NCBI RefSeq assembly: GCF_016612545.1
Contig: NZ_JAENRY010000071.1
Coordinates: forward strand, 1-55,883
DNA: 55,883 nt
Source: Streptomyces sp. MBT65
GTDB taxonomy: Bacteria > Actinomycetota > Actinomycetes > Streptomycetales > Streptomycetaceae
Reading direction: 5' to 3'
Below, one piece after another: positions 43,041 through 51,705 of this stretch (position 1 is its first letter; every line of letters starts with the position of its first letter). A program made the translations under genes and the position numbers. The notes under the pieces are model-generated. The model was not told the DNA's origin and ran no database searches. It was given only the letters and a program-made list of their open reading frames with translations.

Positions 43041-44386
43041 GGCTGGGACGTGACCTTCTGAAGGGAGGGGACGGACGGGCCGACCGGGGCTCCGTGCCCC
43101 AGGACGCCGTGATCGTATGCGGTCTCGGCGTGCACCGTAAGGTCGAGCCCCGTCCGCTCCTCCTCTTCGCTCGCCCGCAGCCCCATCACCCGGTCGAGCA
43201 GCTTCCCGATCCCGTACGTCACGAGGAACGCGTACGCCCCTACGGCGACCACGGCCACCAGCTGCTTGCCGAGCTGGGCGAGCCCGCCGCCGTAGAGGAG
43301 GCCCTCGGGGCCGCCGGTCATCGCGGTGGCCGCGAAGACGCCGATCAGGAGGGTGCCGATGACGCCGCCGACCAGGTGGACGCCGACGACGTCGAGCGAG
43401 TCGTCGTAGTTCAGCCTGAACTTCCAGGCGACCGCGTACGAGCAGACGGCGCCGGCGGCGAGGCCGACGACCAGCGCGCCGAGGAGCGAGACCGAGCCGC
43501 AGGACGGGGTGATGGCGACCAGGCCGGCCACCGCGCCGGAGGCCGCGCCCAGGGTGGTGGGGTGGCCGTCGCGCCGCTGCTCGACGAAGAGCCAGCCCAG
43601 CAGGCCGGTGCAGCCCGCGGCGAGGGTGTTGAGGAAGGCCGCGGCGGCGAGGCCGTTGGCGCCGAGCGCGGAGCCCGCGTTGAAGCCGAACCAGCCGAAC
43701 CAGAGCAGGCCCGCGCCCAGCATGACCATGGGGAGGTTGTGCGGGCGCATCGCGTCCTTCTTGAAGCCGAGCCGCGGGCCGACCACCAGGCACAGGGCCA
43801 GGCCCGAGGCGCCCGAGGTGATCTCGACCGGGAGACCGCCCGCGAAGTCGAGGGCGCCGAGGTGCGCCGCGATCCAGCCGCCCGGGCCCCAGACCCAGTG
43901 CGCGACGGGAACGTATACGAGCAGCGCCCAGACGGGGACGAAGACCAGCCAGGCCCCGAACCGCACCCGGTCGGCCACCGCGCCGCTGATCAGCGCGGCC
44001 GTGATGATCGCGAAGGTGAGCTGGAAGGTGGCGAAGAGGAGGGTGGGGACGGTGCCGTGGACGGAGTCCGGGCCGAGGCCGGACATGCCCGCGTGCTTCA
44101 GGCCGCCGATGAGTCCGCCGCCGAGGTCGTCGCCGAACGCGAGCGAGTAGCCTGCCGCCAGCCACACCACCGTGACCAGGGCGATCGACACGAAACTCAT
44201 CATCAGCATGTTGAGGACGCTCTTCGTGCGGACCATGCCGCCGTAGAAGAGCGCCAGGCCCGGGGTCATCAGCAGGACCAGGGCGGTGGCGGCGAGCAGC
44301 CAGGCGGTGTCGCCGGTGTCGATGCGCCCGGCGGCGAGGGCGGCGGCAGAGGTCATGGTCGGCGCGGTCGGCACGGTCGTCTCCAA
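43037..44386 (-). CDS. amtB: Ammonium transporter AmtB
   Basis: 449 residues with about 11 membrane helices. Conserved Amt features: TPGLALFYGGMVRTKSVLNMLMMSF, WGPGGWIAAHLGALDFAGGLPVEITSGASGLA, DDSLDVVGVHLVGGVIGTLLIGVFA (His of the twin-His pore) and WFGWFGFNAGSAL. It is the first gene of amtB-glnK. A GlnR-like box lies 36-73 nt upstream, so expression should be nitrogen-controlled. Confidence 0.96.
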   Translation of the reverse strand: METTVPTAPTMTSAAALAAGRIDTGDTAWLLAATALVLLMTPGLALFYGGMVRTKSVLNMLMMSFVSIALVTVVWLAAGYSLAFGDDLGGGLIGGLKHAGMSGLGPDSVHGTVPTLLFATFQLTFAIITAALISGAVADRVRFGAWLVFVPVWALLVYVPVAHWVWGPGGWIAAHLGALDFAGGLPVEITSGASGLALCLVVGPRLGFKKDAMRPHNLPMVMLGAGLLWFGWFGFNAGSALGANGLAAAAFLNTLAAGCTGLLGWLFVEQRRDGHPTTLGAASGAVAGLVAITPSCGSVSLLGALVVGLAAGAVCSYAVAWKFRLNYDDSLDVVGVHLVGGVIGTLLIGVFAATAMTGGPEGLLYGGGLAQLGKQLVAVVAVGAYAFLVTYGIGKLLDRVMGLRASEEEERTGLDLTVHAETAYDHGVLGHGAPVGPSVPSLQKVTSQP

Positions 44387-44421
44387 CGGTGTGGGGGCTC
44401 GTCAGAGGGTCACCGGCGCTG

Positions 44422-44459
44422 GTTTCCGGTTGTGCACAGGGGTGTTTCCGTGACGTTTC
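44422..44459 (-). promoter_or_regulatory. Candidate GlnR box upstream of amtB
   Basis: On the plus strand GTTTC (44422), TGCAC (44433), GTTTC (44444) and GTTTC (44455) occur at an exact 11-bp pitch. Read on the minus strand, this is the GaAAc-n6-GTnAC layout of actinobacterial GlnR boxes, with three good and one weak element. Confidence 0.6.
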
Positions 44460-44548
44460 ATTGCCGTGGGGTTACCGAAAGCTCACCGCGTGGGGTCCGG
44501 GTGGACTGTTGTGCGGCGGGGGCCTGTGTATCAGGGACAATGGGCGCC

Positions 44549-45508
44549 ATGAGCGTTCGTACCCCGTCATCCAAGCCGCCTGAGTCGTCGGAGGCTCCCC
44601 ACCGCGCCGGCTTCGCCTGCTTCGTGGGCCGCCCCAACGCGGGCAAGTCCACCCTTACGAATGCTCTGGTCGGCCAGAAGGTGGCGATCACCGCCGACCA
44701 GCCGCAGACCACGCGGCACACGGTCCGCGGCATCGTGCACCGGCCGGACGCCCAGTTGATCCTGGTCGACACCCCTGGCCTGCACAAGCCGCGCACGCTG
44801 CTCGGGCAGCGGCTCAACGACATCGTCCGCACGACGTGGGCCGAGGTCGACGTCATCGGCTTCTGCCTGCCGGCGAACGAGAAGCTGGGCCCGGGTGACC
44901 GTTTCATCGCGAAGGAACTGGCGTCGATCAAGAAGACGCCGAAGATCGCGATCGTCACGAAGACCGACCTGGTGGACTCGAAGACCCTTGCCGAGCAGTT
45001 GATCGCCATCGATCAGCTCGGCAAGGAGCTGGGGTTCGAGTGGGCGGAGATCGTGCCGGTGTCGGCGGTCGCGGGGCAGCAGGTGGATCTGCTCGCCGAC
45101 CTGCTCATCCCGCTGCTCCCGGAGGGGCCCGCCCTCTACCCCGAGGGTGACCTGACCGACGAGCCCGAGCAGGTCATGATCGCGGAGTTGATCCGTGAGG
45201 CCGCGCTGGAGGGGGTGCGGGACGAGTTGCCGCACTCCATCGCCGTCGTCGTCGAGGAGATGCTCCCTCGCGAGGACCGGCCCGCCGACAAGCCGCTCCT
45301 CGACATCCACGCGTTCGTGTACATCGAGCGGCCGAGCCAGAAGGGCATCATCATCGGCCCGAAGGGTGCGCGGCTGAAGCAGGTCGGGATCAAGTCGCGC
45401 AAGCAGATCGAGGCGTTGCTCGGTACGCCGGTGTTCCTGGACCTGCATGTGAAGGTGGCGAAGGACTGGCAGCGGGATCCTCGGCAGTTGCGGAAACTGG
45501 GGTTCTGA
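44549..45508 (+). CDS. era: GTPase Era
   Basis: Ribosome-assembly GTPase, 319 residues. The G domain has CFVGRPNAGKSTLTNALVG, QTTRHTVRGI, LVDTPGLHKP and TKTDLVD; the C-terminal KH domain has KGIIIGPKGARLKQVGIKSRKQIEALLGTPVFLDLHVKV. An in-frame ATG 9 nt upstream (44540, MGAMSVRT) is an alternative start. In many actinobacteria era directly follows cdd in the phoH-ybeY-corC-cdd-era cluster; here other genes intervene. Confidence 0.96.
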   Translation: MSVRTPSSKPPESSEAPHRAGFACFVGRPNAGKSTLTNALVGQKVAITADQPQTTRHTVRGIVHRPDAQLILVDTPGLHKPRTLLGQRLNDIVRTTWAEVDVIGFCLPANEKLGPGDRFIAKELASIKKTPKIAIVTKTDLVDSKTLAEQLIAIDQLGKELGFEWAEIVPVSAVAGQQVDLLADLLIPLLPEGPALYPEGDLTDEPEQVMIAELIREAALEGVRDELPHSIAVVVEEMLPREDRPADKPLLDIHAFVYIERPSQKGIIIGPKGARLKQVGIKSRKQIEALLGTPVFLDLHVKVAKDWQRDPRQLRKLGF

Positions 45509-45549
45509 GAAGTTTCCTCGCCCCCGCCGCCCCTACCCGTCCCATCCTT

Positions 45550-45597
45550 CTGGGGCTCCGCCCCAGACCCCGCTCCTCAAACGCCGGAGGGGCTGGG
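45550..45597. repeat. Dispersed repeat, short copy C, with terminator hairpin
   Basis: CTGGGGC-TCC-GCCCCAG hairpin (45550-45566) followed by ACCCCGCTCCTCAAACGCCG and GAGGGGCTGGG. It is a shortened relative of copies A and B and serves as the likely terminator of era. Confidence 0.75.
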
Positions 45598-45632
45598 TTG
45601 ACGCCGACCGGAACCTTCACGGCAGCGCCGCA

Positions 45633-46490
45633 TCACTCACCCTCCACCGACGTGAGCGACATGTCCTGTAGGCCTATCACCCGCAGCAACTGCAAGCGCT
45701 CGTACGACTCCGTGCCAGGCCGTGCCGTATGGATGATCAGCAGGTGGTGGGCGTCCTGGTTCAGGAGGATCTCGCAGTCCAGCTCCAGGAGGCCGACCAG
45801 CGGGTGAAGGAAGCGCTTCGTGGATTGGCGGCGTACCGCCACCTCGTGTTGCTCCCACAGCCGCGCGAACTCCTCGCTGGACGACCGCAGTTCGGCCACC
45901 AGCGCGGCCGGCTCGGGGTCGTCGGGACGGGCCGCGGCCACCGCGCGCAGGTTCGCGACGTGGGAGCGCGCGTGCTCGGCCACGTCCTCCGGGGGGAACA
46001 TCTCCCGTGCCCCCGGGTCCAGGAAGAAGCGGCGGAGCAGATTGCGCTCCCGGGGCGGACGGGACAGCGCGTCACCTGTCAGCGCCCGCGACATCGCGTT
46101 CTGGGCGATCATCTCGCCGCAGTCGCTCGACACATGCGCCGGGGTGTCGTGCAGCCGGTCCAGGACCAGCAGCAGGCCCGGCCGCAGGTGTGCGGAGGAA
46201 CCTCCCCGGCGCGGCGGCTCCTCGCCCGTCAGGTGGAAGAGGTGGTCGCGTTCGTCCTCCGTGAGCCGGAGCGCCCGCGCGAGCGCCGTGAGCATCTGGC
46301 GGGACGGGCGCGGGCCGCGGGCCTGCTCCAGGCGCGTGTAGTAGTCCACGGACATGCCGGTCAGCTGGGCCACCTCCTCACGGCGCAGCCCGGGCGTACG
46401 GCGCCGGGCGCCGGTCGTGAGGCCCACGTCGGAGGGGTCCAGGCGGGCCCGGCCGCGGCGCAGGAAGTCGGCGAGTTCGGCTCGGTTCAC
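45633..46490 (-). CDS. HTH transcriptional regulator, MmyB-like
   Basis: 285 residues. N-terminal HTH (GARRRTPGLRREEVAQLTGMSVDYYTRLEQARGPRPSRQ) and C-terminal MmyB ligand domain (DCGEMIAQNAMSRALTG...RFLHPLVGLLELDCEILL...HHLLIIHTARPGTESYERL). Same family and architecture as the regulator at 38090, with a near-identical recognition region RRRTPGLRREEVA. GTG start at 46490. It is divergent from an epimerase/dehydrogenase gene, its likely target, across a palindrome matching the other locus. Confidence 0.9.
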   Translation of the reverse strand: MNRAELADFLRRGRARLDPSDVGLTTGARRRTPGLRREEVAQLTGMSVDYYTRLEQARGPRPSRQMLTALARALRLTEDERDHLFHLTGEEPPRRGGSSAHLRPGLLLVLDRLHDTPAHVSSDCGEMIAQNAMSRALTGDALSRPPRERNLLRRFFLDPGAREMFPPEDVAEHARSHVANLRAVAAARPDDPEPAALVAELRSSSEEFARLWEQHEVAVRRQSTKRFLHPLVGLLELDCEILLNQDAHHLLIIHTARPGTESYERLQLLRVIGLQDMSLTSVEGE

Positions 46491-46583
46491 GTTTCCAGGG
46501 TGGGGCAGCCCGCCCGGCTTATCCAGGGACTGCCGGTCCCCTGATCGGAAGGTCTCTCCCGGCCGCGCCCACCCCGTCCCACG

Positions 46584-46596
46584 CTGGTGGCACCAG
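46584..46596. promoter_or_regulatory. Palindromic operator candidate for MmyB-type HTH regulator
   Basis: CTGGTG-G-CACCAG: perfect 6-bp arms about one base, 15 nt upstream of the epimerase ATG. It shares TGGTGGCACCA with the palindrome at 38049-38067 beside a regulator of the same family. Confidence 0.65.
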
Positions 46597-46610
46597 ACCG
46601 TGAGGAGCAG

Positions 46611-47468
46611 ATGATGTTGACACTGGTGACAGGCGCGACGGGACAGGTCGGCCGGCGTTTCGTACCGAGGCTGCTGGCACAGGCGAGGCCGGAGGAGCGG
46701 GTACGGGTGATCGTGCGGGACGCGGCCCGCGCCGAGCGTTTCGCGGAACTGGGCGCCGAGGTCGTCGTAGGCGATCTGCGCGACACCGACGCCCTCGGCA
46801 AGGCGGTCTCCGGCGTCGACGCGGTCGTGAACGTCGCCGCGTCCTTCCGCGGCGTCCCGGACGAGGAGGCCTGGGCCGTCAACCACGAAGCGGCGATCGC
46901 CCTGGGCAAGGCCTCGCTGGCCTCGGGCGTACGGCGCTTCGTCCAGGTCAGCACCGGAATGGTGTACGGCGCGGGACGCGGCCGACCGCTGACCGAGGAG
47001 GACGAGAGCCGGCCCGGCAGCCGGATGTGGGGCGCCTACAACGAGTCGAAGGTGGCCGCCGAACGCGAACTCCTCGCCCTCGACACCATGGACGTACGGG
47101 TCGCCCGCCTCCCCTTCGTCTACGGCGAGGGCGACCCCCACCTCGCCAACTCCCTTCAGTGGGCGGCGGGCTGGGCCTCGAACCAGCGCCTCCACATGGG
47201 CCACCACGCGGACGTGGCCCAGGGCCTGCTGCGCGTCCTGCACGCCCCGGGAGTCGCCGGCCGTGTCTACAACATCGCCGACGACGCCCCGGTCACCACG
47301 GTCGAGCTGTACCTGCTCAACGGGGTCGGGATCCCCGCCGATCTCGACCGGAACACCGACTCCGACCCGTGGTTCGGCGTCATGTCCACCGAACGGATCC
47401 GCCGGGAGCTGGGCTATCGCCCGCTGTACCCCACTGCGTGGACCGCGCGGGAGGCCGGCGTCCTCTGA
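46611..47468 (+). CDS. NAD(P)-dependent epimerase/dehydratase (extended SDR)
   Basis: 285 residues. The nucleotide-binding motif TGATGQVG is at the N-terminus and the catalytic YxxxK in WGAYNESKVAAE, with Ser/Thr upstream in FVQVSTGMVYG. It is an extended short-chain dehydrogenase of the NAD-dependent epimerase type; substrate unknown. GAGGAG lies 3 nt before ATG 46611 but 6 nt before ATG 46614, so the second ATG may be the real start. It is probably repressed by the divergent HTH regulator. Confidence 0.88.
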   Translation: MMLTLVTGATGQVGRRFVPRLLAQARPEERVRVIVRDAARAERFAELGAEVVVGDLRDTDALGKAVSGVDAVVNVAASFRGVPDEEAWAVNHEAAIALGKASLASGVRRFVQVSTGMVYGAGRGRPLTEEDESRPGSRMWGAYNESKVAAERELLALDTMDVRVARLPFVYGEGDPHLANSLQWAAGWASNQRLHMGHHADVAQGLLRVLHAPGVAGRVYNIADDAPVTTVELYLLNGVGIPADLDRNTDSDPWFGVMSTERIRRELGYRPLYPTAWTAREAGVL

Positions 47469-47474
47469 CCCGGC

Positions 47475-48743
47475 TCAGTCCACCCCTCGAATCCGCCGCA
47501 CCAGCAGCGCCCCCGCCATCCCGATCACCGCCGACACCAGATACAGCACCCGGTACCCGCCCAGATACGTCACGATCGGCGCGGCGAGGGCGGGGGCCGC
47601 GACCTGGGGAAGCGCGTTCGCCACGTTGATGACGCCGAGGTCCTTGCCGCGGTCCACGGCCTTCGGGAGGACGTCCGTCATCAGGGCGAAGTCGACCGAG
47701 GTGAAGACGCCGAAGCCGATGCCCAGCAGGGCCGCCGAGGCGATCGCGCCCGGCCAGGTCTGCCAGCCCGCGAGGACCGCCGTCGCGAGCGCCATCAGGA
47801 CGCCGGACCAGATCACGAACGGCTTGCGGCGGCCCACCCGGTCCGACCACACCCCGCCGACCACCACCGTGGCCAGGAGGGTCAAGCCGTTCACGGCCGT
47901 GAGGATCAGGACCCCCTGGTCCGGGTCGTGGTAGTGCAGGCGGTCGCGCAGGTAGTACAGGAGGTACAGCAGCACCAGCGCGTTGCTCAGGTTGATCAGG
48001 AAGCGGGTCAACCACGCCCAGCCCAGGTCGGGATAGCGGCGCGGGCTCAGCCAGAATCCCTTGAAGAAGCCCGGCCAGGACCACAACGGGCGGTCCGTCG
48101 CCGGGAGTTGGAGGTCCTTGTAGCGCAGTACGTACGGCAGCACGCCCACCGCCGTGAACACCGCGCACGCCACATAGCCCGCCTTGATGCCCCCGGCCGC
48201 CGTCGCCAGGCCCGTGCCGCCGACCACGCCCAGGATCTGCGCGGCGCCCAACCAGCCGCCCACAGAACCCCGTTGGAGCCGCGGCACGCGGTCCGGCACG
48301 GCCGCCGTGACCGCCGCGAAGGACGCGTTCAGGGTCAGCTGGACCAGGCACCAGCCGGCCGCCATCGTCCACACCCCGCCCGCGCCCGCGAGCAGGAGCA
48401 ACGACAGCGCCCCGCCCGCCGCCCCGCCCACGATCCAGGGCGTACGGCGGCCCCACCGCGCCGTCGTGCGGTCGGACAGCGCGCCGAAGAGCGGATTGGC
48501 GACCAGCGACACCAGCGCGCCCGCGCCGGTCACCCACGCCAGCATCGTCTCCTTGGACATGCCGGTGCCGGGCGCGAAGTCCTTGGCCTGCGAGGCCAGC
48601 AGGATCTGCAGCGGGCCGTACCAGCCCACCCAGATCGCCCCGTTGGCGAGCGAGAGCGCGGACGTCCAGCCCCGGCCCACCCGCTCGACAGGTTCGGCCA
48701 GGGCAGCCACGGAAGCCACGGAAGAACGTCCTGTCGTCGTCAT
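47475..48743 (-). CDS. MFS transporter, probable sugar transporter
   Basis: 422 residues with about 12 helices. NPLFGALSDRTTARWGRRTPWIVGGAAGG and the internal equivalent VWSDRVGRRKPFVIWSG are motif A loops; the style (SDRTTxRWGRRRPW) recalls sugar symporter-like MFS proteins. Its ATG overlaps the beta-glucosidase stop (ATGA), so the pair is a translationally coupled operon; import of the glucoside by this protein and cytoplasmic hydrolysis is a reasonable inference. Convergent with the epimerase gene, 6 nt apart. Confidence 0.88.
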   Translation of the reverse strand: MTTTGRSSVASVAALAEPVERVGRGWTSALSLANGAIWVGWYGPLQILLASQAKDFAPGTGMSKETMLAWVTGAGALVSLVANPLFGALSDRTTARWGRRTPWIVGGAAGGALSLLLLAGAGGVWTMAAGWCLVQLTLNASFAAVTAAVPDRVPRLQRGSVGGWLGAAQILGVVGGTGLATAAGGIKAGYVACAVFTAVGVLPYVLRYKDLQLPATDRPLWSWPGFFKGFWLSPRRYPDLGWAWLTRFLINLSNALVLLYLLYYLRDRLHYHDPDQGVLILTAVNGLTLLATVVVGGVWSDRVGRRKPFVIWSGVLMALATAVLAGWQTWPGAIASAALLGIGFGVFTSVDFALMTDVLPKAVDRGKDLGVINVANALPQVAAPALAAPIVTYLGGYRVLYLVSAVIGMAGALLVRRIRGVD

Positions 48744-50080
48744 CTCTGAGCCTGGGCTCTCTGCGCCCGGAGCATGCCCTGGAACCAGCCGAACGACGCC
48801 TTCGGTGTGCGGACCTGCGTCTCGTAGTCGACGTGGACCAGACCGAACCGCCGCTGGTAGCCCTCCGCCCACTCGAAGTTGTCCAGCAGCGACCACACGA
48901 AGTAGCCGCGTACGTCCACGCCCGCCTCCAACGCCCCGTGCAGCGCCCGCACATGGCTGTCGAGGAAGGCGATCCGGTCCTGGTCGTCGACGCCCTCGTA
49001 CGAGCAGCCGTTCTCGGTGATGACGACGGGCGGGAGACGGTCGCCGTAGCGGTCCCGGAAGGTGGTGAGGAGTTCGGTCAGGCCCTCGGGGACCACCGGC
49101 CAGCCGAAGTCCGTGACCGGGACGCCCTCGATGTCCCGTACGGAGAAGGGGAGTTCGGCGGGGAGGGTGAGGCCGCCGAACTCGATCTCGGCGCCCTGGG
49201 GTGCCCCGACCCGGCTCGGCGCGTAGTAGTTGATGCCGTACCAGTCGATCGGCTCGGCGATCACCTTCAGGTCGGACTCGACGTCGCCCGGCATCAACTC
49301 GCCCAGGCCGGAGGGGTATTCACCCAGCAGTAGCGGGTCGGCGAACAGGCGGTTCAGCAGCAGGTCGTAGAAGTCCGCCGCCTGGATGTCCTCCGGCTCC
49401 TGGGACGCCGGCCAGGTCGGGCCGTGCGAGTTGGCGATCCCGATGTCGGTGGCACCGGCCGCGCGCAGCGCCCGTACCGCCAAGCCGTGGGCCAGCAACT
49501 GGTGGTGGGCGACCGGGAGCGCGTCGAAGAGCAGGGTCTTGCCGGGCGCGTGGGCGCCCAGCGCGTGCCCCAACAAGGTATGTTCCGCCGGCTCGTTGAG
49601 GGTGATCCACTTCTTCACCCGATCGCCCAGCCGCTCCGCGACCACCGACACGTACTCGGCGAAGTGGGCCGCCGTGTCCCGGTCCAACCAGTCCCGGGTG
49701 ACCGGGAGATCCCAGTGGAACAGGGTCGGGACCGGCCGTACGCCCGCCGTGAGCAGGTCGTCGACGAGACGGTCGTAGAAGTCGAGGCCGCCGGGGGAGT
49801 TCACCCGCGGCCAGGAGATCGAGAAGCGGTACGCGTCCACGCCCAGGTCCGCCAGGAGGGCCACGTCCACGCGGTGCCGGTGGTAGTGGTCGCAGGCCAC
49901 CGCCGCCGTCGAACCGTCCTTGATCCGGCCCGGCTCGGCCTCGAACCTGTCCCACACGGACGGTTCGCGCACGTCCGCCGCGCCCTCGATCTGATGGGCC
50001 GAGGTCGAGACTCCCCAGAGGAAATCGGCCGGGAACCGAGGCATCGGGTTGCCTGCATCATTCGCCATGCGCCGGATCAT
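48740..50080 (-). CDS. Beta-glucosidase (GH1)
   Basis: 446 residues, cytoplasmic (no signal peptide). Hydrolyses beta-glucosides with retention. The N-terminal signature is FPADFLWGVSTSAHQIEGA. The acid/base Glu163 is in WITLNEPAEH and the nucleophile Glu356 in VVITENGCSY. The aglycone-side YFVWSLLDNFEWAEGYQRRFGLVHVDY closes the barrel. An in-frame ATG at 50068 (MANDAGNPMP) is an alternative start. No recognised operator was found upstream. Confidence 0.93.
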   Translation of the reverse strand: MIRRMANDAGNPMPRFPADFLWGVSTSAHQIEGAADVREPSVWDRFEAEPGRIKDGSTAAVACDHYHRHRVDVALLADLGVDAYRFSISWPRVNSPGGLDFYDRLVDDLLTAGVRPVPTLFHWDLPVTRDWLDRDTAAHFAEYVSVVAERLGDRVKKWITLNEPAEHTLLGHALGAHAPGKTLLFDALPVAHHQLLAHGLAVRALRAAGATDIGIANSHGPTWPASQEPEDIQAADFYDLLLNRLFADPLLLGEYPSGLGELMPGDVESDLKVIAEPIDWYGINYYAPSRVGAPQGAEIEFGGLTLPAELPFSVRDIEGVPVTDFGWPVVPEGLTELLTTFRDRYGDRLPPVVITENGCSYEGVDDQDRIAFLDSHVRALHGALEAGVDVRGYFVWSLLDNFEWAEGYQRRFGLVHVDYETQVRTPKASFGWFQGMLRAQRAQAQR

Positions 50081-50150
50081 GGGTACCGGCGGTAACGGGT
50101 GTCAACGGGCGGGCGTGAACAAGCAGTTACACCCACCCGCCGACACCCGC

Positions 50151-50417
50151 TCAGGCACCTTCCTTCAACACCCGTTGGATCAAGGTCCGTTGCTCCGCCG
50201 TGAGCCTGGGGTCGGCCGTGTACACGGTCTTCCCGTCCACCGTGATCTCGTAGTGGAAGCCGTCCGGGACGCCTGCCTCGGGCGTGCGCCGGCCGTCGGC
50301 GACCGCCTGTTCGGCCAGCGCGTGCCACTCGTGCGCGTCGGGCCGCGCCGAGGTGTCGACCTCGCCGCGGCGCTCGATGCCACCGAACCCACCCGTACGC
50401 CGTACCTGAATACGCAT
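50151..50417 (-). CDS. Emfourin-type inhibitor of M4 metalloprotease
   Basis: 88 residues: MRIQVRRTGGFGGIERRGEVDTS...PDGFHYEITVDGKTVYTADPRLTAEQRTLIQRVLKEG. This resembles emfourin, the cytoplasmic protein inhibitor encoded beside protealysin, which plugs the protease active site through its N-terminal loop. The conserved RRxGGFGG start and DGxxYxI strand are visible. It lies 47 nt downstream of the M4 protease gene on the same strand, which is the diagnostic pairing. Confidence 0.82.
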   Translation of the reverse strand: MRIQVRRTGGFGGIERRGEVDTSARPDAHEWHALAEQAVADGRRTPEAGVPDGFHYEITVDGKTVYTADPRLTAEQRTLIQRVLKEGA

Positions 50418-50464
50418 GCGTCCTGTCTAGTACGGATACGGGTGCGGCGCGACCAAGGCAGTGA

Positions 50465-51532
50465 CTACGAGGTCGGCACCCCGACCTGCTCCCACGCCTT
50501 CTGCACGGCCTGCAACTCCTCGCCGCCGTCCCCGAACCGGGCCTTCGCGGCGGCGACCGTGAGGGCCGCGAAGTCCGTGAACAGGGCGTCCTTCTTGAGT
50601 TCGCCGCCGGTCAGGACGTCGTACCAGATCTGTCCGGCCTTCTCCCAGGCGTGCCCGCCGAGCGCGTCGGCGACCAGGTAGAAGGCGTGGTTGGGGATGC
50701 CGGAGTTGATGTGCACCCCGCCGTTGTCGCGCCCCGTGTCGACGAAGTCGTCCATCGTCGCGGGCTGCGGGTCCTTGCCGAGGGCGTCGTCGTCGTAGGC
50801 CGTGCCCGGGGCCTTCATGGAGCGCAGGGCGACGCCGGAGACGCGCGGGGCGAGCAGGCCCGCGCCGATCAGCCAGTCGGCGTCGGCGGCGGTCTGGCCG
50901 AGCGTGTACTGCTTGATGAGCGAGCCGAAGACGTCGGAGATCGACTCGTTCAGGGCGCCGGACTGGCCGAAGTAGGTCAGGTTCGCGGTGTACTGCGTGA
51001 CGCCGTGGGTGAGTTCGTGGCCGATGACGTCGACCGGGATGGTGAAGTCGAGGAACAGCTCGCCGTCACCGTCGCCGAACACCATCTGCTCGCCGTTCCA
51101 GAACGCGTTGTCGTACTTCACGTCGTAGTGGACGGTCGCGTCGAGCGGCAGGCCCTGGCCGTCGATGGAGTGCCGGTTGAAGGCGTTGAGGTAGAGCTCG
51201 AAGGTGGCGCCGAGGCCCGCGTAGGCACGGTTGACGGTGGCGTCCCTGCCCGGGTCGGAGCCCTCGCTGCGGACCTTCTTGCCCGGCAGGTCCTGCTTGT
51301 GCTTCGCGTCGTAGATCGTCCGCTTCGGCTTGTCGGACTCGGCCGGTGCGGCGATGGTCGGTGCGCCGATGACCGTGGTCAGCCGGCGGTGGGTGCGCTC
51401 GTAGGCGTCGCGCTGGAGGGTCTCGCGGGCGGGACCGGCGAGCGCGGGGTCCTCGTGCTGGGCGAGCTTGTCGAGGACATGCGGCGGGACGATCGTGCAG
51501 AAGACGGGCTCGAAGCCCCCGTGAGTCGTCAT
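50465..51532 (-). CDS. Protealysin-like M4 metalloprotease
   Basis: 355 residues, without a signal peptide. It has the short protealysin-type propeptide (FEPVFCTIVPPHVLDKLAQ), which folds over the active site until autoprocessing. The zinc site is HELTH (His172-Glu173-...-His176), the third ligand Glu196 (GALNESISDVFG), and the catalytic His lies in NGGVHINSGIPNHAFYL. Length and lack of the long FTP propeptide separate it from secreted thermolysins, so it may be released by a non-classical route or act in the cell. I chose ATG 51532 (MTTHGGFEPVFC); 26 further codons upstream do not look conserved. Emfourin-type inhibitor follows. Confidence 0.9.
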   Translation of the reverse strand: MTTHGGFEPVFCTIVPPHVLDKLAQHEDPALAGPARETLQRDAYERTHRRLTTVIGAPTIAAPAESDKPKRTIYDAKHKQDLPGKKVRSEGSDPGRDATVNRAYAGLGATFELYLNAFNRHSIDGQGLPLDATVHYDVKYDNAFWNGEQMVFGDGDGELFLDFTIPVDVIGHELTHGVTQYTANLTYFGQSGALNESISDVFGSLIKQYTLGQTAADADWLIGAGLLAPRVSGVALRSMKAPGTAYDDDALGKDPQPATMDDFVDTGRDNGGVHINSGIPNHAFYLVADALGGHAWEKAGQIWYDVLTGGELKKDALFTDFAALTVAAAKARFGDGGEELQAVQKAWEQVGVPTS

Positions 51533-51705
51533 GCCCGGCACCTTGGCACTGGGTGATGCGGATGTCACTACCGGCAACCATGATTGGTGGAAAACGCGGA
51601 CATTCATCACAGTCTCGTAGCGGAGAGTGGTATACGGCGGTGAATATCCCGCATAGTGATACGGCCCCCCGCACCGCGCACGACTCGGCTACTCTGCTGG
51701 ACATC

